Of a stretch of 64,000 nt of DNA, positions 50,739 to 57,893 are shown piece after piece (the stretch's first letter is position 1; each line of letters opens with the position of its first letter). The stretch is from Leifsonia sp. Root1293. GTDB lineage: Bacteria; Actinomycetota; Actinomycetes; Actinomycetales; Microbacteriaceae. The notes under the pieces are model-generated. The model saw nothing but the letters and a program-made list of their open reading frames with translations. It searched no databases and had not been told where the DNA came from. Made by a program: the position numbers and the translations under genes. The stretch spans positions 463,109 through 527,108 of the forward strand of contig NZ_LMEH01000002.1 in NCBI RefSeq assembly GCF_001425325.1. The letters run 5' to 3'.

Positions 50739-51575
50739 GTGAGCACAGACCTCCCCTCGATCGCGTTCCTCGGTGCCGGCTCCATGGCGCGGGCCATCAT
50801 CAGCGGGCTGCTTCAGCCCGACGTGAGCGTGGCGGGCGGCATCCGTGCCACCAATCGCTCGGCGGCGAAGGCGGCGGAGCTCGACGCACTCGATGGTGTG
50901 ACAGCGACGGCCACCGAGACGGATGCCGACGCCAACCGTGCCGCCGTGCGCGGCGTCAAGCTCGTCGTCGTCGCCGTGAAGCCGGTGATGGTGCCTGATC
51001 TCCTGCGGGAGATCGCCGATGCACTCGAGCCGGGAGCCGTCGTGGTGAGTGTCGCGGCCGGCGTGACCGTCGCGACGTTCGAGTCGCTGCTGCCGGCATC
51101 CGTCGCCGTGATCCGCTCGATGCCGAACACCCCGGCCGTGGTCGGGCGGGCTCTCACCGGTGTGGCAGCAGGCACGCGCTCGAGCGACGACGACCTGGCT
51201 CTCGCCGTCGCGCTGTTCGAGACCGTCGGCGAGGTGCTCGTGGTTCCCGAGGAGCAGATCGATGCACTCTCGACCATCTCGGGCTCCGGTCCGGCGTATG
51301 TCTTCTACCTGATCGAGCAGTTGACGGCGGCTGCCGTCGACAAGGGGTTCACGCTCGAGCAGGCACGCACCATGGTGGAGGGGACGTTCCGCGGGGCGAG
51401 CGAGCTGCTGGCGTCGTCGGACGTGGACCCGACCGAGCTGCGTCGCCGGGTGACGAGTCCGAAGGGCACCACCGAGCGTGCCGTGGCCGTGCTCGAGGAC
51501 GCCGGGCTCAAGCGCGTCTTCGACGAGGCGACGGATGCCGCCCTCGCCCGGGCGCGGGAACTCGCGGCCGGCTGA
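50739..51575 (+). CDS. proC: pyrroline-5-carboxylate reductase
   Basis: A 278-residue NAD(P)H-dependent enzyme for the last step of proline synthesis. IAFLGAGSMARAIISGLL is the dinucleotide loop. RSMPNTPAVVGRALTGVAAG follows the hinge. TISGSGPAYVFYLIEQLT and RVTSPKGTTERAVAVLEDAG are the C-terminal signature. GTG 50739 sits 6 nt after a -10 (see 50723). Placement near the small HTH, bS22 and glutaredoxin genes echoes the proC region of mycobacteria (Rv0500 to Rv0508, from memory). It converges with trkA with 5 nt between the stops. Confidence 0.95.
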   Translation: MSTDLPSIAFLGAGSMARAIISGLLQPDVSVAGGIRATNRSAAKAAELDALDGVTATATETDADANRAAVRGVKLVVVAVKPVMVPDLLREIADALEPGAVVVSVAAGVTVATFESLLPASVAVIRSMPNTPAVVGRALTGVAAGTRSSDDDLALAVALFETVGEVLVVPEEQIDALSTISGSGPAYVFYLIEQLTAAAVDKGFTLEQARTMVEGTFRGASELLASSDVDPTELRRRVTSPKGTTERAVAVLEDAGLKRVFDEATDAALARARELAAG

Positions 51576-51580
51576 GTCGG

Positions 51581-52252
51581 TTAGCCGCCGAGGGCCGCGA
51601 AGCGCTCGATGTCGGCCTCTGAGCCCGACACGATGATGAGGTCGTGGTCTGAGACCACGGTCTGCTCGGTCGCGTAGGTGAACGGCTTGCCCGGGCTCTT
51701 CACGCCCACGACGGTGATGCGGTACTTCGAGCGCACCCCGGAGTCCTGCAGGGACAGGCCCCTGATGGGCTTCGGCGGGTACATCTTCACCAGGGCGAAG
51801 TCGTCGTCGAATTCGATGAAGTCCAGCATCCGTCCGCTCACGAGGTGGGCCGTGCGCTCGCCGGCCTCGCGTTCCGGGTAGATCACGTGGTTGGCGCCGA
51901 TGCGCTCCAGGATCTTGCCGTGCGAGGTGGAGATGGCCTTGGCCCAGATCTGCGGGATCTTGAGGTCGACGAGGTTGGCCGTGATGAGAACCGATGCCTC
52001 GATGCTGGAACCCACCGCGCAGACGGCGATCGAGAAGTCCTGAGCGCCGATCTGGCGCAGCGCGTCGATGGACTTCGCGTCGGCCTGCACGGCGTGCGTC
52101 ACCCGTTCCGACCACTTCTGCACGAGCAGTTCGTTGTCGTCGACAGCGAGCACCTCGCGGCCGAGGCGGTCGAGCTGCCCGGCGGTCGCTGCTCCGAACC
52201 GACCGAGGCCGATCACGAGCACCGGGGCGTCGTGCTTGATGCGGTCAACCAA
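51581..52252 (-). CDS. trkA: Trk potassium channel regulatory protein (RCK)
   Basis: A 223-residue cytoplasmic regulator of the TrkH pore. The Rossmann RCK_N part has VLVIGLGRFGAATAGQLDRL with the NAD(H) loop and VLAVDDNELLVQKWSERV after it. A TrkA_C-like domain (about 135-220) ends VVSDHDLIIVSGSEADIERF. It binds NAD(H) or ATP to gate the channel (family knowledge). The start lies inside the end of trkH (8-nt overlap), so the two subunits are produced together. Confidence 0.92.
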   Translation of the reverse strand: MVDRIKHDAPVLVIGLGRFGAATAGQLDRLGREVLAVDDNELLVQKWSERVTHAVQADAKSIDALRQIGAQDFSIAVCAVGSSIEASVLITANLVDLKIPQIWAKAISTSHGKILERIGANHVIYPEREAGERTAHLVSGRMLDFIEFDDDFALVKMYPPKPIRGLSLQDSGVRSKYRITVVGVKSPGKPFTYATEQTVVSDHDLIIVSGSEADIERFAALGG

Positions 52253-53690
52253 CGATGGGCCTCTCTTCAGGACGCTTGAACAGCTGTCGCGACTGGCTGG
52301 CCGCCAGGGCCGCAGCGAGAGTCACTGTACCAACGCGACCCATGAACATGGTCGCCGACAGCACGTAGACGCCGGCGGTCGGCAGGTCCTGGGTGAGGCC
52401 CGTCGACAGTCCGCAGGTGGCGAACGCCGAGATCACGTCGAACAGCACGATGTCGAGCGAGGCCTTCGTGATGTGCAGCAGCAGGATGCTCGAGACGGCG
52501 ACGGTCGTCGCTCCCCAGAGCACGACGCTCACGGCGAGCCGCAGGATGTCGCGGGGGATGCGTCGACCGAAGGCCTCCATCGCGTCGCGTCCGCGGGCCT
52601 CGGCGAATGCGGCCAGGAACAGCACCGCGAGGGTCGTCACCTTGATGCCACCGGCCGTCGAGGCCGAGCCACCACCGATGAACATGAGCATGTCGGCGAC
52701 GAGCAGGCTCGATCCGTGCAGGTCGGAGATGTCGATGGTCGAGAAGCCGCCCGACCTGGTCATCACCGACATGAAGAACGACTGGAACACCGTGTCGAAG
52801 GCGTTCAGTCCGCCGAAGGTCTTCGGGTTGTCGAACTCCAGCCAGATGAAGAGCGCCGTGCCGGCGACGAGGAGCACGGCGAAGGTGAAGAGGGTGAGCT
52901 TCACGTGGACGGTCCACTTGCGGGGCCTGCGCCAGAGCTTCACGAGGGCGTAGATGACGGGGAAGCCGATGGCGCCGAGGACGACGCCGAACATCAGGCC
53001 GCTCAGGAAGATGTAGTCGTGCTCGAACGGAGCGATGCCCTCCGGGTTCGGAGTGAAGCCGGTGTTCGTGAACGCCATGGCCGCGTAGTAGACGCTGTAC
53101 CAGACCGAATGGCCGAAGTCGTAGCCGGCGGCGAGCACTCTGGGGAACAGGATGACGGCCGTGAGTGCCTCGATGGTCAGGGCGCTGATCGCCACTGTCG
53201 CCAGCAGACTGCCGACCTCGCCGAGGCGCACGGCCTGGCCTTCGTTCACCGGGCCGACGTGGATGCGGGACGGGTTGCTGTCGCTCGCCGCCATGAGTCG
53301 GGTGCGAAGGCTGATGCGGCGGGAGACCACGAGGCCGAGGATGGAGGCGAGCGTCAGCACGCCGACACCGCCGATGTTCACGCCGATGAAGATGACCGCA
53401 TTGCCGAAGCCCGACCAGTGCGTTGCCATGTCGACGGTCGAGAGTCCCGTGACGCAGATCACCGACACCGCCGTGAACAGGGCGTCGGCGAGGGGTGTCA
53501 TCGACCTGCTCTGGCTCGCGATGGGCAGCGACAGCATGAACGTCCACAGCAGGATGAGGGCCGTGAAGATGAGGATCGCGAACCTGGCGGGGGAGTGCCT
53601 GGCGAGGAAGTCCACGCCGTCGCGAACGCGCCCACCCCACGATCGGGCAGGGGTGACGAAGCCGCGCGCCGCCAGAGTGCGCTGCATCAC
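52245..53690 (-). CDS. trkH: Trk-type potassium channel pore
   Basis: A 481-residue membrane protein of the TrkH/KtrB superfamily. It has four pore-loop repeats with the selectivity Gly in VICVTGLSTVD (first), MAFTNTGFTPNPEG (second), SVMTRSGGFSTIDIS (third) and ATCGLSTGLTQD (fourth). GGGSASTAGGIKVTTLAVLF is the conserved helix after the third loop. K+ (and possibly Na+) is the ion. GTG 53690 and ATG 53687 are both possible; GAGGGG suits the ATG. It lies divergent from the ArsR gene and upstream of trkA. Confidence 0.93.
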   Translation of the reverse strand: MMQRTLAARGFVTPARSWGGRVRDGVDFLARHSPARFAILIFTALILLWTFMLSLPIASQSRSMTPLADALFTAVSVICVTGLSTVDMATHWSGFGNAVIFIGVNIGGVGVLTLASILGLVVSRRISLRTRLMAASDSNPSRIHVGPVNEGQAVRLGEVGSLLATVAISALTIEALTAVILFPRVLAAGYDFGHSVWYSVYYAAMAFTNTGFTPNPEGIAPFEHDYIFLSGLMFGVVLGAIGFPVIYALVKLWRRPRKWTVHVKLTLFTFAVLLVAGTALFIWLEFDNPKTFGGLNAFDTVFQSFFMSVMTRSGGFSTIDISDLHGSSLLVADMLMFIGGGSASTAGGIKVTTLAVLFLAAFAEARGRDAMEAFGRRIPRDILRLAVSVVLWGATTVAVSSILLLHITKASLDIVLFDVISAFATCGLSTGLTQDLPTAGVYVLSATMFMGRVGTVTLAAALAASQSRQLFKRPEERPIVG

Positions 53691-53765
53691 GACCCCTCAT
53701 TCCTCGTGCGGCCGATTGTTCCGGCGGCAGTTCGAAATGTCATGGTACTCCCCGGTCGGACTGAC

Positions 53766-53771
53766 TAACCT
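53766..53771 (+). promoter_or_regulatory. -10 element of the ArsR-type gene
   Basis: TAACCT is 6 nt before ATG 53778. Confidence 0.5.
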
Positions 53772-53777
53772 TGCACC

Positions 53778-54218
53778 ATGGCGGACATCTTCGACGTTGT
53801 GGCTGATGCCACCAGACGCGACATCCTCGGCACCCTGCTCGCGCACCACACCGAGGGCTCGACGCGTCCGAGCGAGATCAGCGTCTCGGCCATCGTCGCC
53901 GAGTTGGGCCTCAGCCAGCCGACGGTGTCCAAGCACCTCAAGGTGCTGCGGGAGGCCGGCCTCGTCAGCGTCCGTGAAGAGGGCCAGCACCGCTACTACC
54001 ACTTGGTCTATGCGCCCCTCGAGGAGATCGAGGACTGGCTGATCCCGTTCCTCAGTGTCGACTTCGAGGCGGCCGTCGCCGAGGAGGCTGCTCTGGCCGA
54101 GGGGCTGAAGGAGGAGCAGAAGGCCTTCGCCGCCGCCATCGGCAAGGCTGTCGCCGATGCGTCGCACCAGGTGAGCAGTGCCGTGAAGGACGTGCGTCCG
54201 AAGTCCTGGCGCAAGTAG
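53778..54218 (+). CDS. ArsR-type helix-turn-helix regulator
   Basis: A 146-residue regulator. The winged HTH is at about residues 4-95: DIFDVVADATRRDILGTLLA, then VSAIVAELGLSQPTVSKHLK with the recognition helix, then LREAGLVSVREEGQHRYYHL. The C-terminal part (about 95-146) is charged and helical. No metal-binding Cys pattern is seen, so sensing by metal is not supported. A TAACCT -10 lies 6 nt before the ATG. It is divergent from trkH and may control potassium uptake, though other targets are possible. Confidence 0.87.
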   Translation: MADIFDVVADATRRDILGTLLAHHTEGSTRPSEISVSAIVAELGLSQPTVSKHLKVLREAGLVSVREEGQHRYYHLVYAPLEEIEDWLIPFLSVDFEAAVAEEAALAEGLKEEQKAFAAAIGKAVADASHQVSSAVKDVRPKSWRK

Positions 54219-54376
54219 CGCACCGGCGCTGCCGGTGACCGTCACCCGCGAACTGGTGCCCGGCGGGCACTGGACGCCGTGCGCTCCGGAGTTCTAGAGT
54301 CTCGTTAAACACTCCAGTCACAGAGGTTCACTCGAGTGTGATAGCGACCGCGACGGTCCCGAGCGAAGGTCTACCC

Positions 54377-54571
54377 ATGACGAGCGATCTCTCAGACGTG
54401 CGATTCCTCACTGTCGCCGAGGTGGCCGAGATGATGCGGGTCTCGAAGATGACCGTGTACAGGCTCGTGCACGCCGGCGAGCTGCCGGCCATCCGCTTCG
54501 GTCGGTCGTTCCGGGTGCCGGAATCCGCCGTCGCCGCCGCCGTCGAGAACCACGTCGCCGACACGGCCTGA
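54377..54571 (+). CDS. excisionase/BldC-like small HTH protein
   Basis: A 64-residue DNA-binding protein with an excisionase-type MerR-like HTH: FLTVAEVAEMMRVSKMTVYR and LVHAGELPAIRFGRSFRVPE. BldC of Streptomyces has a similar size and fold. GAAGG lies 7 nt before ATG 54377, which is preferred over the upstream GTG. It sits in the same order as a small HTH gene found before bS22 in mycobacteria and other actinobacteria. A role as a global developmental or ribosome-linked regulator is possible; the targets are unknown. Confidence 0.87.
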   Translation: MTSDLSDVRFLTVAEVAEMMRVSKMTVYRLVHAGELPAIRFGRSFRVPESAVAAAVENHVADTA

Positions 54572-54687
54572 CGCTTGCGGATGCCGCAGGGCGATCCCGT
54601 GGCGCCGCGAAGGCGTTCCATCCGGTAGACTGGGCACTTCGTGTGGCCGAGCATCCGCCGGTCGCCCCCGATTCGTGTGAGGTTCGC

Positions 54688-54786
54688 GTGGGTTCTGTAA
54701 TCAAGAAGCGTCGCAAGCGCATGGCGAAGAAGAAGCACCGCAAGCTGCTTCGCAAGACTCGCCACCAGCGTCGCAACAAGAAGTAG
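54688..54786 (+). CDS. 30S ribosomal protein bS22
   Basis: A 32-residue very basic protein beginning MGSVIKKRRKRMAKKKHRKL and ending QRRNKK. It is almost identical in pattern to the mycobacterial bS22 (AURKAIP1/COX24-like) protein that sits in the 30S subunit near the decoding region. GAGG lies 6 nt before GTG 54688. A TAGACT about 50 nt upstream may be its -10. It is followed by a terminator and so is a separate transcript. The gene is easily missed because of its length. Confidence 0.93.
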   Translation: MGSVIKKRRKRMAKKKHRKLLRKTRHQRRNKK

Positions 54787-54803
54787 AGTCTTCTACTTGC
54801 ACG

Positions 54804-54830
54804 AGCGCTCGACCGTCATGGTCGGGCGCT
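54804..54830 (+). terminator. terminator after bS22
   Basis: AGCGCTCGACC and GGTCGGGCGCT pair around GTCAT (one mismatch) and are followed by TTCTGC. Confidence 0.75.
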
Positions 54831-54875
54831 TTCTGCATTCCCCGCGGCCGGCGGCTGCGGCATCCGACAGCTGTC

Positions 54876-54881
54876 TAGGCT
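54876..54881 (+). promoter_or_regulatory. -10 element of the glutaredoxin-like gene
   Basis: TAGGCT is followed by 6 nt and GTG 54888. Confidence 0.5.
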
Positions 54882-54887
54882 GGACGG

Positions 54888-55136
54888 GTGACCACTCTGA
54901 CCCTCATCGGCAAGCCCGGCTGTCACCTCTGCGACGACGCCCGCGCAGTCGTGACCACGGTGCTCGCGCAGTTCCCGGACGCGGCCCTCACTGAGCTCTC
55001 GATCCTCGACGACGACGCGCTCCGCGACCGCTACGCCGAGGAGATCCCGGTGCTGCTCATCGACGGTGCCGTGCACACGTACTGGCGTGTTGACCCGGAT
55101 CGGCTGCGGGCGGCGTTGTCGACCCCTGCCGGCTGA
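54888..55136 (+). CDS. glutaredoxin-like protein
   Basis: An 82-residue thiol-redox protein of the glutaredoxin-like (DUF836) family. The redox centre is KPGCHLCDDARAVV with CxxC near residue 12. EEIPVLLIDG is the cis-Pro loop expected for the thioredoxin fold. A similar gene (Rv0508) lies near bS22 in mycobacteria (from memory). The start is a GTG with a -10 6 nt upstream. Mycothiol or thioredoxin reductase is the likely electron source (inference). Confidence 0.87.
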   Translation: MTTLTLIGKPGCHLCDDARAVVTTVLAQFPDAALTELSILDDDALRDRYAEEIPVLLIDGAVHTYWRVDPDRLRAALSTPAG

Positions 55137-55148
55137 GGCGCGCTGCGA

Positions 55149-55232
55149 CCCTGCTCGCTGAGCCGGCGACCCCGCTCGCTGAGCCGAGACCCCGGTCGCT
55201 GAGGCCCCGACGAAGTCGGCGGCCGAAGCGCT
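55149..55232. repeat. degraded type B repeat cluster
   Basis: Three partial copies of CGCTCGCTGAG in the same orientation, followed by GGCGGCCGAAGCG. The core GGGCCGAGCGGAGCG is eroded here. Confidence 0.5.
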
Positions 55233-55235
55233 GAA

Positions 55236-55268
55236 AAGGGCGACCGGCGCGGTGCGCCGATCGCCCTT
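55236..55268 (-). terminator. terminator of the SHOCT gene
   Basis: On the minus strand AAGGGCGATCGGCGC and GCGCCGGTCGCCCTT pair with a 3-nt loop and one mismatch, followed by TTC. It lies 15 nt after the stop of the SHOCT gene. Confidence 0.8.
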
Positions 55269-55282
55269 CGAGGTGATGCTGG

Positions 55283-55663
55283 TTACGCGAGCGCCTTGGC
55301 CTTGAGGGCCTCGTACTCGGCGTCGGTGATGCTGCCCGCGGTGTGCAGGGCCTTCGCCTTGGCGATCTCGTCGGCTGCGCTCGAGCCGGCGACCTGCTTG
55401 ATGTAGGCGTCGCTGGCCGCCTGAGCAGCCTTGACGTCCTTCAGCTGGCGCTCGGCCATGCCCTGGCCGCGAGCGATCAGGTAGATGAGGGCCGTGAGGA
55501 AGGGCACGAACAGCAGGAAGATGATCCAGACGGCCTTCCACCAGCCGCTGAGCTTGTGGTCGCGGAACAGGTCACCGATGATCGCGAAGAGCGCCATCAG
55601 GTACGCGATGAACGCGAAGCTCCAGAAGAAGATCCAGACGATGTCCCAGAAGTTACCCCACAT
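55283..55663 (-). CDS. PLDc_N/SHOCT membrane protein
   Basis: A 126-residue membrane protein with two hydrophobic segments (about residues 8-30 and 42-62). The region HKLSGWWKAVWIIFLLFVPF and the following LIYLIARGQGMAERQ are typical of the phospholipase D N-terminal-like (PLDc_N) group. A coiled-coil follows. The C-terminal SHOCT motif is LHTAGSITDAEYEALKAKAL. SHOCT tails mediate oligomerisation. GGAAAGG upstream of ATG 55663 is a good ribosome binding site. Such proteins are abundant in actinobacteria, but their role is unknown. Confidence 0.85.
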   Translation of the reverse strand: MWGNFWDIVWIFFWSFAFIAYLMALFAIIGDLFRDHKLSGWWKAVWIIFLLFVPFLTALIYLIARGQGMAERQLKDVKAAQAASDAYIKQVAGSSAADEIAKAKALHTAGSITDAEYEALKAKALA

Positions 55664-55866
55664 ATGGAGAGCCTTTCCCGTTGTTTGTTCAGGTGTTACC
55701 GGCGACCATCCCGGTGCCAGTAGTCGCCATCAATGTAGCGCAAGTGAAAAGAGTTCAGTATCACCGTCCGGTGCGCCGTGTCGCCGGGAGTCGGGCGTTG
55801 TGGCGTCCTGTGGCGTGTGGCAGTGTCGACAGCGAACGCACGCTCGGCGCATGGAGTGGGGAACAC

Positions 55867-56862
55867 GTGGCAGAGGCAGCTCGAGGACGCACGAGTGCCG
55901 CCGCCAGCACGGCGGGCACCGCGCTCCCGTCGTGGCGGGACACCACGACCCGGACGACGATCATCGATTTCGTCGAACGGGTGACCGGCGACACCCCGGA
56001 TGCCGTTGCCCCGGAGGAGCGGATCGCGGTGTTCGACAACGACGGCACGCTCTGGACCGAGAAGCCGATGCCGACACAGTTGCACTACCTCGTCGAGAGG
56101 TGGACGGCCGCGGCGACGGCCGATCCGTCGTTAGTGGCGAGACAGCCCTACGCCGCCGTCGCGAGCGGAGATCTCTCCTGGATCGGGACGGCGGTCGACA
56201 AGCACTACACCGGTGACGACTCCGGCCTGCAGAGCCTCGTCGAGGCCATCATCGCCGCCACGGCGGACGAGAGCGTCGAGGACTACGCGGCATCCGTCTC
56301 CGAGTTCTATCGCAACGCCCTGCACCCGGTTCTCCAGCGCACATACGCCACCGTGGTCTATGCGCCGATGGTCGAGCTGCTGGCCTATCTGGAGGCCAAC
56401 GGCTTCACCTGCTACATCGTCTCGGGCGGCGACCGCGACTTCATGCGGCCGATGACCGCGGACTCTTACGGCATCCCGCCCGAGCGGGTGATCGGCTCGG
56501 CCGTCGGCCTCGTCTACGACGAGAAGACGAATGCCGTGCGTTACGGCACGAGCCTCGACTTCCTCGACGACGGACCCGTCAAACCCGTCCGCATCTGGAG
56601 CCGCATCGGGCGCCGGCCGATCCTCGCCGCCGGAAACTCGAACGGCGACATCCCGATGCTGCGCTTCGCCAGCGGCAGTGCGAGCAGTCTGGCACTGCTC
56701 GTGCACCACGACGACGACGCCGGCCGCGGCGACGTTGCCTACGACGAGGGCGCCGAGCAAGCGCTGGCCGCGGCGTCGGATGCTGCATCCGGCATCACGG
56801 TGGTCAGTGTGAAGGACGACTGGTCGAGGATCTTCCCGGATGCTGCAGGGCAGAATCCCTGA
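55867..56862 (+). CDS. HAD phosphatase
   Basis: A 331-residue HAD-fold enzyme (SerB-like subgroup). Motif I is IAVFDNDGTLWTEKP. Motif II is CYIVSGGDRDFMRPM (Ser followed by Gly-Gly-Asp). The motif III-IV region is ILAAGNSNGDIPMLRFASG, with the metal Asp. The first 30 residues are Ala/Thr/Arg rich with no convincing signal peptide. The chosen start is GTG 55867; the true start may be upstream. It converges with the formylglycine-generating enzyme gene with only 6 nt between the stops. Confidence 0.82.
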   Translation: MAEAARGRTSAAASTAGTALPSWRDTTTRTTIIDFVERVTGDTPDAVAPEERIAVFDNDGTLWTEKPMPTQLHYLVERWTAAATADPSLVARQPYAAVASGDLSWIGTAVDKHYTGDDSGLQSLVEAIIAATADESVEDYAASVSEFYRNALHPVLQRTYATVVYAPMVELLAYLEANGFTCYIVSGGDRDFMRPMTADSYGIPPERVIGSAVGLVYDEKTNAVRYGTSLDFLDDGPVKPVRIWSRIGRRPILAAGNSNGDIPMLRFASGSASSLALLVHHDDDAGRGDVAYDEGAEQALAAASDAASGITVVSVKDDWSRIFPDAAGQNP

Positions 56863-56868
56863 CGGGCG

Positions 56869-57777
56869 TCACCGAGCGCAGCGGAACCCGATGTGCGTCG
56901 TCGCGGAGTCGTCGGCCTGGGGTGAGCGGGCTGCCGGGCGATAGCGCAGGCAGTACTCCGGGGCGCACAGGTGCGAGCCGCCCTTGAGGGCACGGCGCGG
57001 GATGCGGGATCCCGGCTCGGCGCTGGCGGCGGCGAGAAGGTTCGGTCGGGCGCCGGCCTCGGCGAACCGAGAGCCCGGCACGATGTGGCGTTCGGTGTAG
57101 TAGTCGGTCGTCCACTCCCACACGTTGCCCGCGCAGTCGTACAGGCCGTAGCCGTTCGGCGGGAAGGTGCCGACCGGTGACGTGCCCACCCAGCCGTTCG
57201 CCCCGGTGTTGAGATAGGGGAACGATCCCTGCCAGTGGTTGCCGCCGAGCTCGCCTGCGGCATCCGGAGCGTCACCCCAGGTGTAGAGCGCGCCGTCGAG
57301 GCCTCCGCGAGCGGCGAACTCCCACTCGGCCTCTGTGGGCAGGCGCTTGCCGACCCAGGCCGCGTACGCCGACGCATCCTCGAAGCTCACCTGCACCACG
57401 GGGTGGTCGAGCCTGTCGTCGATGGAGGATTCGGGCCCGAACGGATGCCGCCAGCTGGCGCCGGCACCCCACGTCCACCACTGTCGCCAGTCGCGCAGGT
57501 CGACGGGGCCCGGCGTCGGGTGGAAGACCAGGCCGCCCGGAACGAGGTCGGCTGGATCGACGCCGGGGAAATCGGCCGGGTCGAGCGGGCGCTCGGCCAC
57601 GGTGACGTAGCCCGTCGCGTCGACGAAGGCGGCGAACTGGGCGTTCGTCACCGGATGCCGGTCGATCTCGAAGGCGGCGACAGTGCGCTCGTGCACGGGC
57701 GACTCGTCGGGGTAGAAGAGCGATCCCATGGTGAAGGTGCCGCCCTGAAGCAGCACCATCTCCGTCGCATCCGTCAC
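56869..57777 (-). CDS. formylglycine-generating enzyme (SUMF1-like)
   Basis: A 302-residue enzyme that oxidises a Cys in the sulfatase motif CxPxR to formylglycine. GGTFTMGSLFYPDESPVHER begins the fold. DHPVVQVSFEDASAYAAWVG and LPTEAEWEFAARGG are hallmark blocks. GLYDCAGNVWEWTTDYY follows. The copper-binding Cys pair, six residues apart as in true FGEs, is in GGSHLCAPEYCLRYRPAARS. The last residues GFRCAR match the family. No sulfatase is in the window. GTG 57777 lies 6 nt after a TAGGCT -10. Confidence 0.93.
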   Translation of the reverse strand: MTDATEMVLLQGGTFTMGSLFYPDESPVHERTVAAFEIDRHPVTNAQFAAFVDATGYVTVAERPLDPADFPGVDPADLVPGGLVFHPTPGPVDLRDWRQWWTWGAGASWRHPFGPESSIDDRLDHPVVQVSFEDASAYAAWVGKRLPTEAEWEFAARGGLDGALYTWGDAPDAAGELGGNHWQGSFPYLNTGANGWVGTSPVGTFPPNGYGLYDCAGNVWEWTTDYYTERHIVPGSRFAEAGARPNLLAAASAEPGSRIPRRALKGGSHLCAPEYCLRYRPAARSPQADDSATTHIGFRCAR

Positions 57778-57783
57778 GGCTCG

Positions 57784-57789
57784 AGCCTA
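57784..57789 (-). promoter_or_regulatory. -10 element of the FGE gene
   Basis: Minus-strand TAGGCT is 6 nt before GTG 57777. Confidence 0.5.
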
Positions 57790-57800
57790 CCGGCGCGCCT

Positions 57801-57862
57801 CACGCCATTTCGTGGGCCTTCGCGCCACGTGGAGTGGCGCGCACCCCCGCGAAATGGCGCAC
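57801..57862. repeat. inverted repeat type C, copy 3
   Basis: CACGCCATTTCGTGGGCC and CCCCGCGAAATGGCG form the arms, with an inner GCGCCAC/GTGGCGC pair. It separates aspS from the FGE gene on the same strand. Confidence 0.8.
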
Positions 57863-57893
57863 GGGCGCGGCGTGGGACTCGAAGCCCGCGCGC

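Noticed and set aside
49017-52115. 1032-codon open frame on the minus strand
   Set aside because: It spans the amidotransferase and is antisense or out of frame for the exporter, proC and trkA. Only the last 246 codons are real.
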